Assembly: GCF_020921035.1 (NCBI RefSeq)
Contig: NC_063154.1
Coordinates: 6,262,001 to 6,326,000 of the forward strand
Direction: 5' to 3'
DNA length: 64,000 bases
Origin: Rhodamnia argentea
Taxonomy: Eukaryota; Streptophyta; Magnoliopsida; Myrtales; Myrtaceae
In this document: positions 51,618-61,400 of the stretch, piece after piece
How the letters are laid out: each line of letters starts with the position of its first letter
Numbering within the stretch: position 1 is the first letter of the stretch
The notes under the pieces: generated by a model
The model's input: the letters and a program-made list of their open reading frames with translations, nothing else
Told to the model about the DNA's origin: nothing
Databases searched by the model: none
Made by a program: the position numbers and the translations under genes

Positions 51618-52292
51618 TAGGATACGTTTGGTTTGGTTTTCCCAAAGGGCTTTGGACCTCTTGTGAAAACTTAAGGTGTTTGATAAATTTTTTGGGACTC
51701 CTTTGACCAAATACCGTCCTTGACAAAGTTGAAAGCCAAAGAAGATCCCCACCTGCTTTGGACTTTTAGCACTTTTAGAAGGCCGTTTACTAGGGTTAAT
51801 AAAATCTTCTTCTTCCAAAACTACCCTTGTCAATTTTTCTTTTTTCGATTTTGCCTTGTAAGAACATTTCTGCTTCTCCACGTAAATTACCGTGAAACTC
51901 CATCGAGAGGTGCGAGGCCGGTCAACAGTTTCCGACGGCCATGGGCAGTCATGAGACCCAAGCGAGGGCTGCCTGGGGTCGCGCCACCTTCGAGAGGGGC
52001 CGCTTAGGGTCACGTGAGCCTCGCGACCCCTTGCGGATATCGTGTGACCACAGGGGGCCCTCACGGGGGCTTGTTGAGGGCCGCCACTGGTCGAGGTTGT
52101 GCGACCTTTGACGACGGCTGCCTGCGACAGCTAAGGGTTTTTCAAATGCAATTTAAACAAAAGTTGCTTTACAATGGATGTTTTAGTTACAATTTAACAA
52201 ATGCAATTTGCATTTCAAAAACCCTCTTTTCAACTTAAAGTCCTTTGTAGTTTCTCAAAGGCTTTCTCCTAAAGCGAACCAAATGCAGCCTA
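51618..52292. mobile_element. TIR element, 675 bp, different terminal family
   Basis: The left end TAGGATACGTTTGGTTTG and the reverse complement of the right end TAGGCTGCATTTGGTTCG match at most positions, and both are followed by AAAGGGCTTTGG / GAAAGCCTTTGA words. The ends resemble the 'GG..GTTTGGTT' style of Tourist/Harbinger-like MITEs. The core is GC-rich (GGGTCGCGCCACCTTCGAGA). No transposase. Assignment to a superfamily is tentative. Confidence 0.6.
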
Positions 52293-52426
52293 TAGTCCGG
52301 CTAGTGTTAAGTGTTAGCTATGAGAAAAAAATGTGTAAATTTGCATCAGGTTGAAGTTTAAGTGGGACTGTGGGATGGATCTTATATCGATCTTTGACAG
52401 AAGAAAATCGATGTCGAATCATTCAA

Positions 52427-52467
<41 letters not shown>

Positions 52468-53680
52468 ATATGTATGGTGATTTCTTAATGTAATTATTGC
52501 AATCCCGATGATCAAAGCACCTGCAATTTGCTCACATTTTCCTCTCTGTTTATCCATCGCATACACAGCCAGTATCCACCTTCCAGCAGCTAGAGTACGT
52601 GTACACACAAGGCTAGGGAGGGCATGACAGATCCCCCATACCGAAAAGTTTCAGGTAAGATAACTAAAATCACCATCACCATCGCCATCGCCATCGCCAT
52701 CGCCATCGCCATCACCTCTCCAAGTTGAATCGCACGTTAATATGCATTCCGTAATCAAGCGATAAAGTAACGAGACACTAGATAAAAAGAGGGGTCCCCA
52801 CCAGACATAATGACGATGGAACGGTTGGGCTTGGGTGGGTCATTGTCCCCTTCGACCACAAATTGCTGCCACTATCGCCATATTCCCGCATGAAGGTGCA
52901 TGCACCAGTCGACCAAGAACTCCTCCCAGTTGACTCGTAATAATAATATTAACAATCATTATTACTTGATGTTATTGTTCCCTTTATGTGTTTTAGGGTC
53001 CTTGATTACTGCCGTTGTTACGTGCTTTCTCTCCTTTTCGGTTCCCTCGACTGTTCTCTCGCTTTCTTCTCCTCAATCATGACTCGCGAGAACGGTCATT
53101 GACCGGGCGTCATTGATTCGCGTTCGCCCGAACGAATCAAGACGTCGGTCGGTCGGTCTATCGCTTCGCTTTTAACCACAGATCATTATACGTAGACATG
53201 CATGGTTCGTCCAGTTTTGTTTAGGGCTTACCGATTTGACCTGGCTAATGCTCCTGTGTGTTTTCTCTGTGAGCAAAAACGTGCAAGTCGATCGTTTGAC
53301 CCACTTTTTTTTTTTGTTGCTTTTATGGTTTTTCTGTTTGTCTTATCATTTCTTCTTTGGCGAATGACACTTGTGATGCGATGGACTCAACATAGACGAC
53401 GACGCCCAGCCCCCCCACCAATAATCTTCTTCAAGATGTGGGGTCTCGTATGCGCATCTGGGTCCTCCACGCGAGCTCTCTGCTCTCGACCTCTCTTAAT
53501 CTATTCCCTGCAAATTTTCGTGGAGGCCCCCCACGGACTCTGCGGGTCGCACGTCATATCGCCATTGAAAGGTCTCTTCCGAGCTCCCCACCAAATAGGG
53601 CTATGGGTTTCAGGGTGAGCGGTTCTCATTAGGAAAACCTGCAAGCACGTGCTAATTCAAGTTTTGATTTTGAAATGGTT
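52293..53680. other. Intergenic DNA with two microsatellites
   Basis: (TC)17 at 52430-52463 and a CCATCG hexanucleotide array at 52671-52716. The 138-codon frame at 53202-53618 has no recognisable domain and is not called. No gene. Confidence 0.4.
52671..52716. repeat. CCATCG/CCATCA hexanucleotide microsatellite
   Basis: About seven consecutive CCATCR hexamers, five of them CCATCG, in noncoding DNA. Confidence 0.9.
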
Positions 53681-53990
53681 TTGCAATGGCTGCCGCGACA
53701 CCACGAGCGGGACATCATCGGAGAGCATTGAAAATCCCCCATAAGAGCAAACAAGAACAGCGTTCACGGATTAGTTTTAGATGCTAGCAAGAGCACACAA
53801 TTCATACAAATGGTAACCGGATGCTAGGGAAATTCGTAGGGGCGAAAGAAAGTACTTAACTGTGATCGATGAACTTCTTAGCCTGGACGATGTCGTTAGA
53901 GGAGAGGACGGAGGCCAAAATGCGCTTGTATTGTTCGATCATCTGCCTGTGGTCTGCGATTGACGAAGTGCTTGCTAGGGCTCCCTCCAT
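53681..53990 (-). pseudogene. COP9 signalosome subunit 4 (CSN4) 5' gene fragment
   Basis: On the minus strand the ATG at 53990 opens MEGALASTSSIADHRQMIEQ and continues YKRILASVLSSNDIVQAKKF, IDH, matching the N-terminus of CSN4, a subunit of the COP9 signalosome that deneddylates cullins. Exon 1 ends at 53861 with a usable donor (CACA then GTTAAG). After a 133-base intron the next CSN4 residues reappear at 53727 (TG CTC TCC GAT GAT GTC, giving MLSDDVPLVVSRQ), but the acceptor reads CAA (53730-53728) where CAG is expected. Similarity stops near 53681 (RQPLQ in place of the family RQLLQ). The rest of the ~400-residue protein is absent from the 3.4 kb before WRKY57. This is a duplicated or captured promoter-proximal piece, not a working CSN4; a functional copy must lie elsewhere. 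Unspliced, it could encode a 44-residue peptide. Confidence 0.85.
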
Positions 53991-54459
53991 CTCCACGCAC
54001 CTAACCTCTCTCTCTCGGAGTCTCGTCGATTTGAGTCCCTGAGCTGCCATCGAAGAACTGAAAACCTTAACTTCGGGGAGTCTGAGCGAGACTACAAGAG
54101 GGAGGCGAGGCTGGCTATGAGGGAGGGCTGGAGGCAAGCCCGTGACTGTGAGAGGCGAAGCGAACGACGGACGGAGATTAGGATTTCTTTCTATTTCGAC
54201 TTTGAGGACCGACTAGCAAAGTAAAAGGCTTGAGTCTGGTCCAAGACGGATGGGTGGGTGGGCAGTTCCACACCTGAAACCTTAAAATTGGAATCGGGAA
54301 CTGTTAGTTCTAGACCGATTCAAGGCGATTCGGGCAGCTCCAAGTTCTTTTGTACACCTCTACCACCAAGCCATTCCCTTTTCTTGAGAACAGTGACACA
54401 AATGATCCCTGAACGTGGAATAAAAGTGCAATGTCATCCATAGATGATTTTTATAAAAT
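53991..54459. other. Flank of the CSN4 fragment
   Basis: The open frame continues upstream of the CSN4 ATG to 54137. It probably represents the leader of the parent gene, since it is GC-rich and lacks family similarity. The extent of the captured segment cannot be judged without the parent copy. Confidence 0.4.
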
Positions 54460-55085
54460 TAAAACGTGTTTGATAACTGCACAAAATTTTTTGACAAAAA
54501 AAAAAAATTGCAAAATTTTTTTGTTTTTGAATAGAAACGCATTTGATAACCGCATAAAATTTCGGTTCTCGGGAAAAATCAAGTGGCGAGAATTCTTTCT
54601 TTCTTTTTTAATTTTCATTTTTTTAAAATTTTTAATAAATTTCAAATTTTTTAATTTTTTTAATCTTTAAATTTTTCCAAGTTTTTTTTAAATTTTTTAA
54701 TTCCCCACATTTTTTATTATTATTATTATTTTCATTTTATTTTTATTTTTTAATTCCCCTCCCTTTTCTAATATTTTTTAAATTGTTAAACTTTAAAGCT
54801 TATTTTTAAATTTAATTTAAAAAATTATTTTTTAGTAAATTTTTAAATCTAATTTTAAATTTTTTTAAAGTGAAGAAGTCCATGTGGACTTTATTCTTTT
54901 TTGTGATTTTCAAAACTAACTTTTTTTTCAAAATCAACTTTTTTTTTATTGTTGTTTTTACTCCAAAACTGTTTTCAGGAACGTAATTCTAATCAGAATC
55001 ATTTACGTTATCAAACATGTTTTTCATCCTTTAAAAAAAAAAATAGAATCAGAAAATCAGAATCGTTGCCAAACATATCCTTAAT
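54460..55085. mobile_element. AT-rich foldback element
   Basis: The left segment AAACGTGTTTGATAACTGCA and the reverse complement of the right segment (AAACATGTTTGATAACGTAA, then GTTTGGCAACG) are inverted copies. The centre is extremely T-rich with no open frame. Ends are approximate. Confidence 0.5.
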
Positions 55086-55984
55086 TTATCCAAAATGATC
55101 CTTGGATATTTTATAAATGTCCAAACTAGTCCCTAAACTATATGGAAATAACCAATATTATTCTTTCATTTTCATATAGTGTAGGAATTAGTTCGGACAT
55201 TTATCAAAAGTTCAGTAACTAATTAGTAAATTAAAGTTTAGAGACGATATTACATATTTGTTAAAGTTCAAAAATCATATCGAATAAATTAAAAATTCAG
55301 ATATTAGAATATAACGTCAGAATTTAGGGCCGTCGAGTCATTTTCGCTCGAATTAACGCCGATTGACTTTTCCGCTTAACCGAAAGCGACGACACTTGAT
55401 TGCAATGGAGCGCCGCGTTATTTGATTCGGAGCACACGACCAATCGCCATCGAAGGGATGTAGATAGAAAGCCGTTTGACTTTTTCCTTTATTGGCCCAT
55501 CAGATGAATAACTTGCATCCTTTCTAGTCAATCTTTTTATTTTTTTTGGGGGGGTTGGACAAGTTCGCGTTGCATCGAGATTGTGTCTTGCGGAGAATTT
55601 CGAAGAGAAATCGGTTCTTGAAAACTTTTGTTGGCGATGTTTCTTTTCAACCGGTCTACTTAGAAAGATTTCAAGATGCATTACAATCACCTGAATTCAT
55701 CGTAGTGCAACGTAAGGTGATATGATCTAACTACTACGAAACATTGGGTCCACGTGTAAACTCGTCTTGTCTATTTTCTCACCGGCTTTCTGACGCTTTT
55801 TTCTTCTTTTGTGGTCGGGAAACAATGCAAAGATGCATCGCATGCATATTGCATGGTTGTATACAAGAGGAAAATATTTTCTATCATCTTTCTTCCCTCC
55901 ACTCGTTCACATTCTTTTTTTTAAATTTTTTTTTTCGAGTTTCTTTTACTTTTTTTACTTTTTTTTTTTTTTTCTCTCTTGGTC

Positions 55985-56345
55985 ACCTTGGCCAGCGACG
56001 GCCGGCAACTAGCCATAGGCGAGGCACGAGCTCAACCACCGAATTTTGGCGAGCTTGAGCCTCGTTGCCCAATCGCCATGGCCGATTGCCAGCCGAAGAA
56101 GAAAGGAAGAAGAAAAAAAAAAGTAAAAGAGAAAAAATATAAAATTTTAAAAAATAATTAATAAAAATAATTAAAAGGTGTATATGGTAGAAATTGCTTT
56201 TTTGCCAAATGGCGGGAAATATTTTCCAATTCGCTTTCAAGTTTCAGCCAAACGGCGAAAAATATCTCATTTTCCTGAAAAACGGCTTCTTGGAAAACAT
56301 TTTTCAGAAACGTCATGTTTTTCGCGAAATTAACGGAGCCTAAAT
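55985..56345. repeat. Dispersed repeat copy shared with 25480-25862
   Basis: Collinear with the right part of the element at 24.4-25.9 kb: GCGAGCTTGAGCCTCGTTGC, CAGCCGAAGAAGAAAGGAAG, AAGTTTCAGCCAAACGGCGA, GGAAAACATTTTTCAGAAAC and the end CGCGAAATTAACGGAGCCT. Bounded on the right by that terminal motif. Confidence 0.7.
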
Positions 56346-56523
56346 ATTTGAAACCACTTTAATTTTTGAATTTTGTATTATCACAAGCTAGTTTTCGTAA
56401 AATATTAGAGTCGAGGAAATCATATGGACATGTAGTGTTATCTTGGATTTTCATGTCTTTCAAAAAACCACAATTAATATCTTTCTCCTGGGAAAATAAA
56501 AAGGACCATTTTTTGACGAATTA

Positions 56524-56748
56524 AACAAAGAAGCCATGGCTAATCACCGGGAATTTGCCTCAGTGGCCTCTTTTCTCACTTGGGAACGGGGAGGTGGGGG
56601 GTTTGAATCCCTACCTTTGGGGGGGAATTGGGGTAGGGATGCGTGAGGAGGGAGTTGGATTTCTCAACCTGCGCACATCGATGTCTTGTAAAATAGAATA
56701 GAATAGGATCAAACAAAAAAAACAAAGAACAAAGAAGCCACCGCTAAT
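56524..56748 (+). mobile_element. tRNA-derived SINE with target-site duplication
   Basis: The body (about 56545-56727) has a pol III A box (TTGCCTCAGTGG, 56555-56566) and B box (GGTTTGAATCC, 56600-56610) at tRNA-like spacing, then an unrelated body and an A-rich tail (GTAAAATAGAATAGAATAGG followed by AAACAAAAAA). It is bracketed by 21-base direct repeats, AACAAAGAAGCCATGGCTAAT (split: AACAAAGAAG + CCATGGCTAAT) at 56524-56544 and the near-identical copy at 56728-56748, which differs at two bases. That is the mark of retroposition. I do not know a named family for it. Confidence 0.8.
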
Positions 56749-57492
56749 TTAGCCGGTTACGACAGGTCGAAAGCGCGCGAGAAAAAGAAGATAACGGAAA
56801 GAATTGCTCTTCCTCCAAAAGTCGACATTGAGAATCTTGAGATCCTGAAAGTTGCTCATGAGCGTGAAGTCAGATCGAAGCCTTGCGGAACTCTAATTCA
56901 AGAGGATAATGCTCTTTCTCATCCTTGTGATGAACTAAGGAACGTGTGATCCCGTAACTGGGATGCTCCTCGTCGCTTGTGATTGACTGCCGCATATAAG
57001 AAAACTCTGCAAGTTTCTGATTTCATCAAGGCGCTGAAACGAATTGATGGTCGGAAAAGGTCGGCACGGGTGGTCTAGTGAACGCCGCTTTGATCGTGGT
57101 GGTCGTGGCTCTGTGCGTCGCGAGCTCTGCCGCAAGCCGAGGCTGATGGAGTTAATCAGCACATGCCACGTACTATGTTGACATGAAAGCAGCCGAAACG
57201 ATGAGTAAGTCTTAGGTAGTTTCATCGTCCGACTAAACGCGGGATATCATAAGCTTTTCTGGGCAAATTTGTTTTTCGGTCCAAGTTCGCAAGACGACAG
57301 GGTTGTCGTGAATGGATGTCGATCGAACACTCTCGCACTCGATTCGACTGGCGCCGCATATCATCGTAACACGCCTAGCATGTTCTTTTTCCATAGGAAT
57401 GCAGTCGTCGGGTTAGACAGCTTGCAGCATGTCCAATATTAACCTGTATCTCAGTGCTTGGGTCATCCCACTACGACATGTAAAATGCAGAG
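56749..57492. other. Intergenic DNA upstream of the expansin remnant
   Basis: No intact gene. The last 50 bases (about 57455-57492, GTCATCCCACTACGAC) may be a decayed remnant of the expansin segment normally encoding HATFYG, but the match is weak. Confidence 0.35.
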
Positions 57493-58099
57493 GGAAGCTG
57501 TGGCTATGGGAACACCATGGAAAGTGGGTTATGGCCTTGAGACAGCAGCTCTAAGCACAGCCCTCTTCCATGGTGGCCTCACTTGTGGAGCCTGCTACGA
57601 GATCAAGTGCCACAACTCTCCAAGGTGGTGCCTCGACAGCACCATTCGTGTCACGGCCACCAATCTTTGCCCTCCTGGCCACCGATCCGTACACAACTGG
57701 TGCAACCTGCCCAATCAGCACTTTGACTTCTCACAGCCCATGTTCGGCAAAATCGCCATCTATGAGGCGGGTGTTGTCCCCATCCTATCCTGCCGAGCAC
57801 TATGGGTCAGGTCAGGAGGCATCAGGTACGAGATCAAGGGGAAATTGGATTGGATTATTGTCCTGGTGTCCAATGCGGGAGAAGCCGGCGATGTCAAGAA
57901 GGTTAAGGTCAAGGGTTCGGGATCCGAGTGGATATCGATGGCCCAGAACTGGGGCCAGAACTGGCGATGCTCGGTGCAGTTGGTCGGACAAAACCTGTCA
58001 TTTTGAGTTACTACTAGCGATGGTAAGATGGTCCAATCGGATAATGTCGCGCCAACCGACTGGAAATTTGGTCTTACCAATGAGGGCAAACAATTTTGA
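57493..58099 (+). pseudogene. Alpha-expansin (EXPA) pseudogene
   Basis: Expansins loosen cell walls without hydrolysis. The remnant reads GSCGYGNTMESG from 57493, then shifts by one base in GGGTTATGG (near 57523-57530) and continues YGLETAALSTALF, CGACYEIKC, SIRVTATNLCPP-like residues (TIRVTATNLCPPG here), QHFDFSQPMFGKIA with the family HFD motif, GGIRYEIKG, and SEWISMAQNWGQNWR. At 58004-58006 an in-frame TGA falls where the family has a basic or polar codon (LSF-stop-VTTSDG), after which the true C-terminus VTTSDGKMVQSDNVAPTDWK and FGLTNEGKQF runs to the normal stop at 58097-58099. The signal peptide and first exon are not recognisable. Two lesions plus the missing 5' end make it non-functional. 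Other odd positions (VPILSCRALW for VPILYRRVPC) also point to relaxed constraint. Confidence 0.9.
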
Positions 58100-58481
58100 C
58101 TAATTACGGAAAGCCTTCGGCACCAATGCCATCTATGATCTCCTAGCGACTTGAGTCGGAGCAAGCTGTTTATCGATTTTCAGATTGTAACAAGTAAAGG
58201 CCCATCGCGAGAGCAGGCGAAAAGGGTATGTAGAATAATAAAGCAATCCTTTTTAATTCGATCTATTGAAAGAGTAATAAGTGAACGGCATTATGCAAGG
58301 AAATCCAGAAGCTTTCATATTCTACATATGGAACACGAACTACAATTTCTTCTTTTTGCTTTTCAAACACAAACAAGTGTAGAATTTATTGAGATACAAG
58401 AATGTGGTGTAATGAAATCATGTGTCTCCACAGAGAAAGAAGAAAACAAATGCAGCTTTTTCTTCATCTTCATTGATTTGT

Positions 58482-61400
58482 TTAGGCAGACTTCAAGAAG
58501 TTCTTGAACCACTGAACAGAGTCTTTGGGGTATCTCTTCAGATTGTCATTGTAATCCACAAAGTAAAGGCCGAACCTCGAAGTGTATCCTGCCGTCCACT
58601 CCCAGTTATCCAACAGAGACCACGCGAAGTACCCTTTCACGTTGCACCCGTCTTCTCTGATTCGGTATCAAATCAAAATGTTAGACAGAATGACATAGAA
58701 AGATCTCGGTTTCGACTGAATTAATCGAAAGAAAAGCGCATGGAACTATAGTGACGCACTTGATGGAGGCCAACAAGTTTGTGAGATAGTCATTGTGATA
58801 CTTGATCCTCTTCTGATCCTTGAGAGCATCTTTGATGTTGATTAGTGGGGGGTTCGGGTCATCCATTCCTGCAAAGACCCAGTTAAAACAGACTAAAGCA
58901 ACAGATTTGAACAATCGTTTATTCTTCAGCAAGTCATGACTACATGAAGAAGACCTTCAACTTCAATGAAGATATTACAGAAAGAAAGCATCTGTCTGCT
59001 AGTTGCCCTTTCATCATTTCGGCTTGAGGGACTTACCATTTTCGGTAATAATAACCAGTGGGTTCCCATACTTTGTCTTGATGTAGTTCATTAAACTTCT
59101 CATCCCCTGAGGTACTATGTACAACCATATGGAATTTGCCTGCAAATTGACGTACGCATAATAGTTGTAGTCGGAAGAACGATTAAAGAGAGAGAAATCA
59201 TGCTTCATTAAGAATACATCGCAAGCGATCGTTTGGAATATTACATTTAGTTCTTAATTTTCTTTGCTTTAATCAAATTGAAAGTTTCTTTACTGTACTG
59301 TGAGCTGACATACCCTGTCTCCAATTGGATTGAAAATCCCATCTTTAAAAGCTGAAAACAGCAGCAAACATAACTTAGTACACCAAACGCCCCAAACAAC
59401 CAGAACTTCCAGATACACTAAGAAAGAATGCTTACGCAGAGTGATGGCCCCGGAGTCCGAGAGGGAGTCATTAAGTAGATGTCCGATTGTATTCGACGTA
59501 TCATTGCTGCCGTAGTATGTAGTATAGTGATTGATACCAACAAAATCCAAAGACCCCTTTAGAAGAGCAGATTCGGAACTGGAAAATGCAGGTAAGCGGC
59601 TTCCCACCCTACTTCTCATGGAGCTCGGATAATCTCCAAACATCAAAGGGTCGATAAACCTGCGATTACCATGAAAAACGAACAGTACATAGACGCCCGA
59701 TATTTTACTCGCATAGTTCATATTTACGATGTTTTCATGCTCTCAGCACATCTTGCGAGCACACACTCATTTCCTAAATTTCTTAAGTCTGGCAAGTGTC
59801 TATGGTTTATTACCAGCCTAACTGAAAATCTTGGGCTCTCTGAGTTGCTTCGATGTCATCGGTTGAATTTGTTCTCGGTACAAACCACATCACATCAAAG
59901 GATAAACCAATTGATCCTTGCTGCTTTTGCTGCACAGGACAATTAAACATCCTAGTAAGTTGAAGTTTGAATGTAACATTCTGAAAGCCTAAGTAGCCAA
60001 TGTATAACTTGGCATGTTAGCATTCAATAAACAAGATGAGCGCTTATGTTGATACGGACCTGGTACTTCTTTCTATACACATCAGCGGCAGTGGCATGTG
60101 AGAGCAGAATGTTGTGCGCAACAATGTAAGGCTCGGTTGCGGAGTTCCCAGCCCTGCAGAAGAGGTGAAGAAGGATGGAGCAACGGCCTGGTGCTTGGAG
60201 CCCGACATCGTATCCTTGTATTGCCACAGTGTGCGGCTCGTTGAAGGTGATCCAGTGCTTCACTCTGTCCCCGAATTTCTGAAAGCAGGTCTCGGCATAT
60301 GTTGCAAAATCCTTTCTGCAGAAGCAGTACCATTGAACAAAAGTCAACCTCTAGGCTCTATTCATCTTCAAAGTGCCTTTAGTTGGTAATACAAATATGT
60401 TCATCACATGAAGTAGAAAACTTTGCTACTCACATGATCCGTCGGTCGAGCCATCCGTTGTACTCGTCTTCCAGGGCTTGCGGGAGATCCCAGTGAAACA
60501 GAGTCACGTACGGTTCGATCCCTGCTCTTGCAGCATTATTAGAGAGGCGACCGCTCTACTTAATTCTTGGATCAATTCTATGCATGCGATGACCATACCC
60601 ATCTAATATGCTGTGCTTAAAATCAGAGTCTTTCCCTTCTTCTGCTTTTTGCCATTACAGTGAAGGACATGCATCCATTTTACATGAATGTAAGTTTTAA
60701 GTACAACACTGGGACGGCATACGGGTGAATTTTTCATGCAGGATGATGCCAACGACTTTGGTCGGAAAAGGGCAAAAAAACCATCTTATGTCGAACTCTT
60801 GCCTCTGCTCAAATCGAATAGGAAAGTCATGATAAAACAGTGCTTTTGCTCGTGATCGTGCTCGTATTTAGGACACATCGCATGCTTACCGTTAGCCAAC
60901 AACGCGTCAATGAGCTTATTATAGTGGTCAACTCCTGCCTGATTGATCACGCCACTTCCATCTAACCCGGCAGAAGCCAAAAAACATCAGTCGGCCAAAA
61001 CTCAAGAGAAACGAGGTAAAATTGGTGATCATCACAACTTCAAAGTTACCAAAAGCATGCGTAGGCTAAGTCTTACTAGGAAAGATGCGAGACCAAGCGA
61101 TGGAGAACCTGTAGGCGTCCATCCCCATGTCCTTCATGAGCTGAATATCTTCCTGAATCAAAGTGATCAAAGCACAGAAAAGGAAACGAAAAACAGGTGA
61201 GTTTCTTTTGCAGCGCGAGGGAAATCGGCGGAAACGGGCTCCGCTTCTCCTGTTAGCTTGCTCGTGATTGTGATCAATTTAAGCTGTGATCCATACGAAC
61301 GCTAAACGAAGAACTGATGTGATGCTCAGTTAAAAGGGTAGTATCAGCTTGCAAAGCCAACGTGATCTTCAACTGGTATTGAAGTTTGGGGTTCAGCGTC

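Noticed and set aside
52671..52716. Possible CRISPR-like or regulatory repeat array
   Set aside because: Simple hexanucleotide microsatellite with no spacers.
53202..53618. 138-codon frame on the plus strand
   Set aside because: No recognisable motif, low-complexity hydrophobic stretch from poly-T, no splice or codon support.
53856..54137. A complete 93-residue gene at the CSN4 fragment
   Set aside because: Only the last 44 codons match a known protein, and the exon 2 start lies just downstream, so this is a gene fragment plus leader.
57458..58006. A complete 182-residue expansin
   Set aside because: Family residues continue past the stop and sit in another frame before residue ~24; no signal peptide. 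It is a pseudogene.
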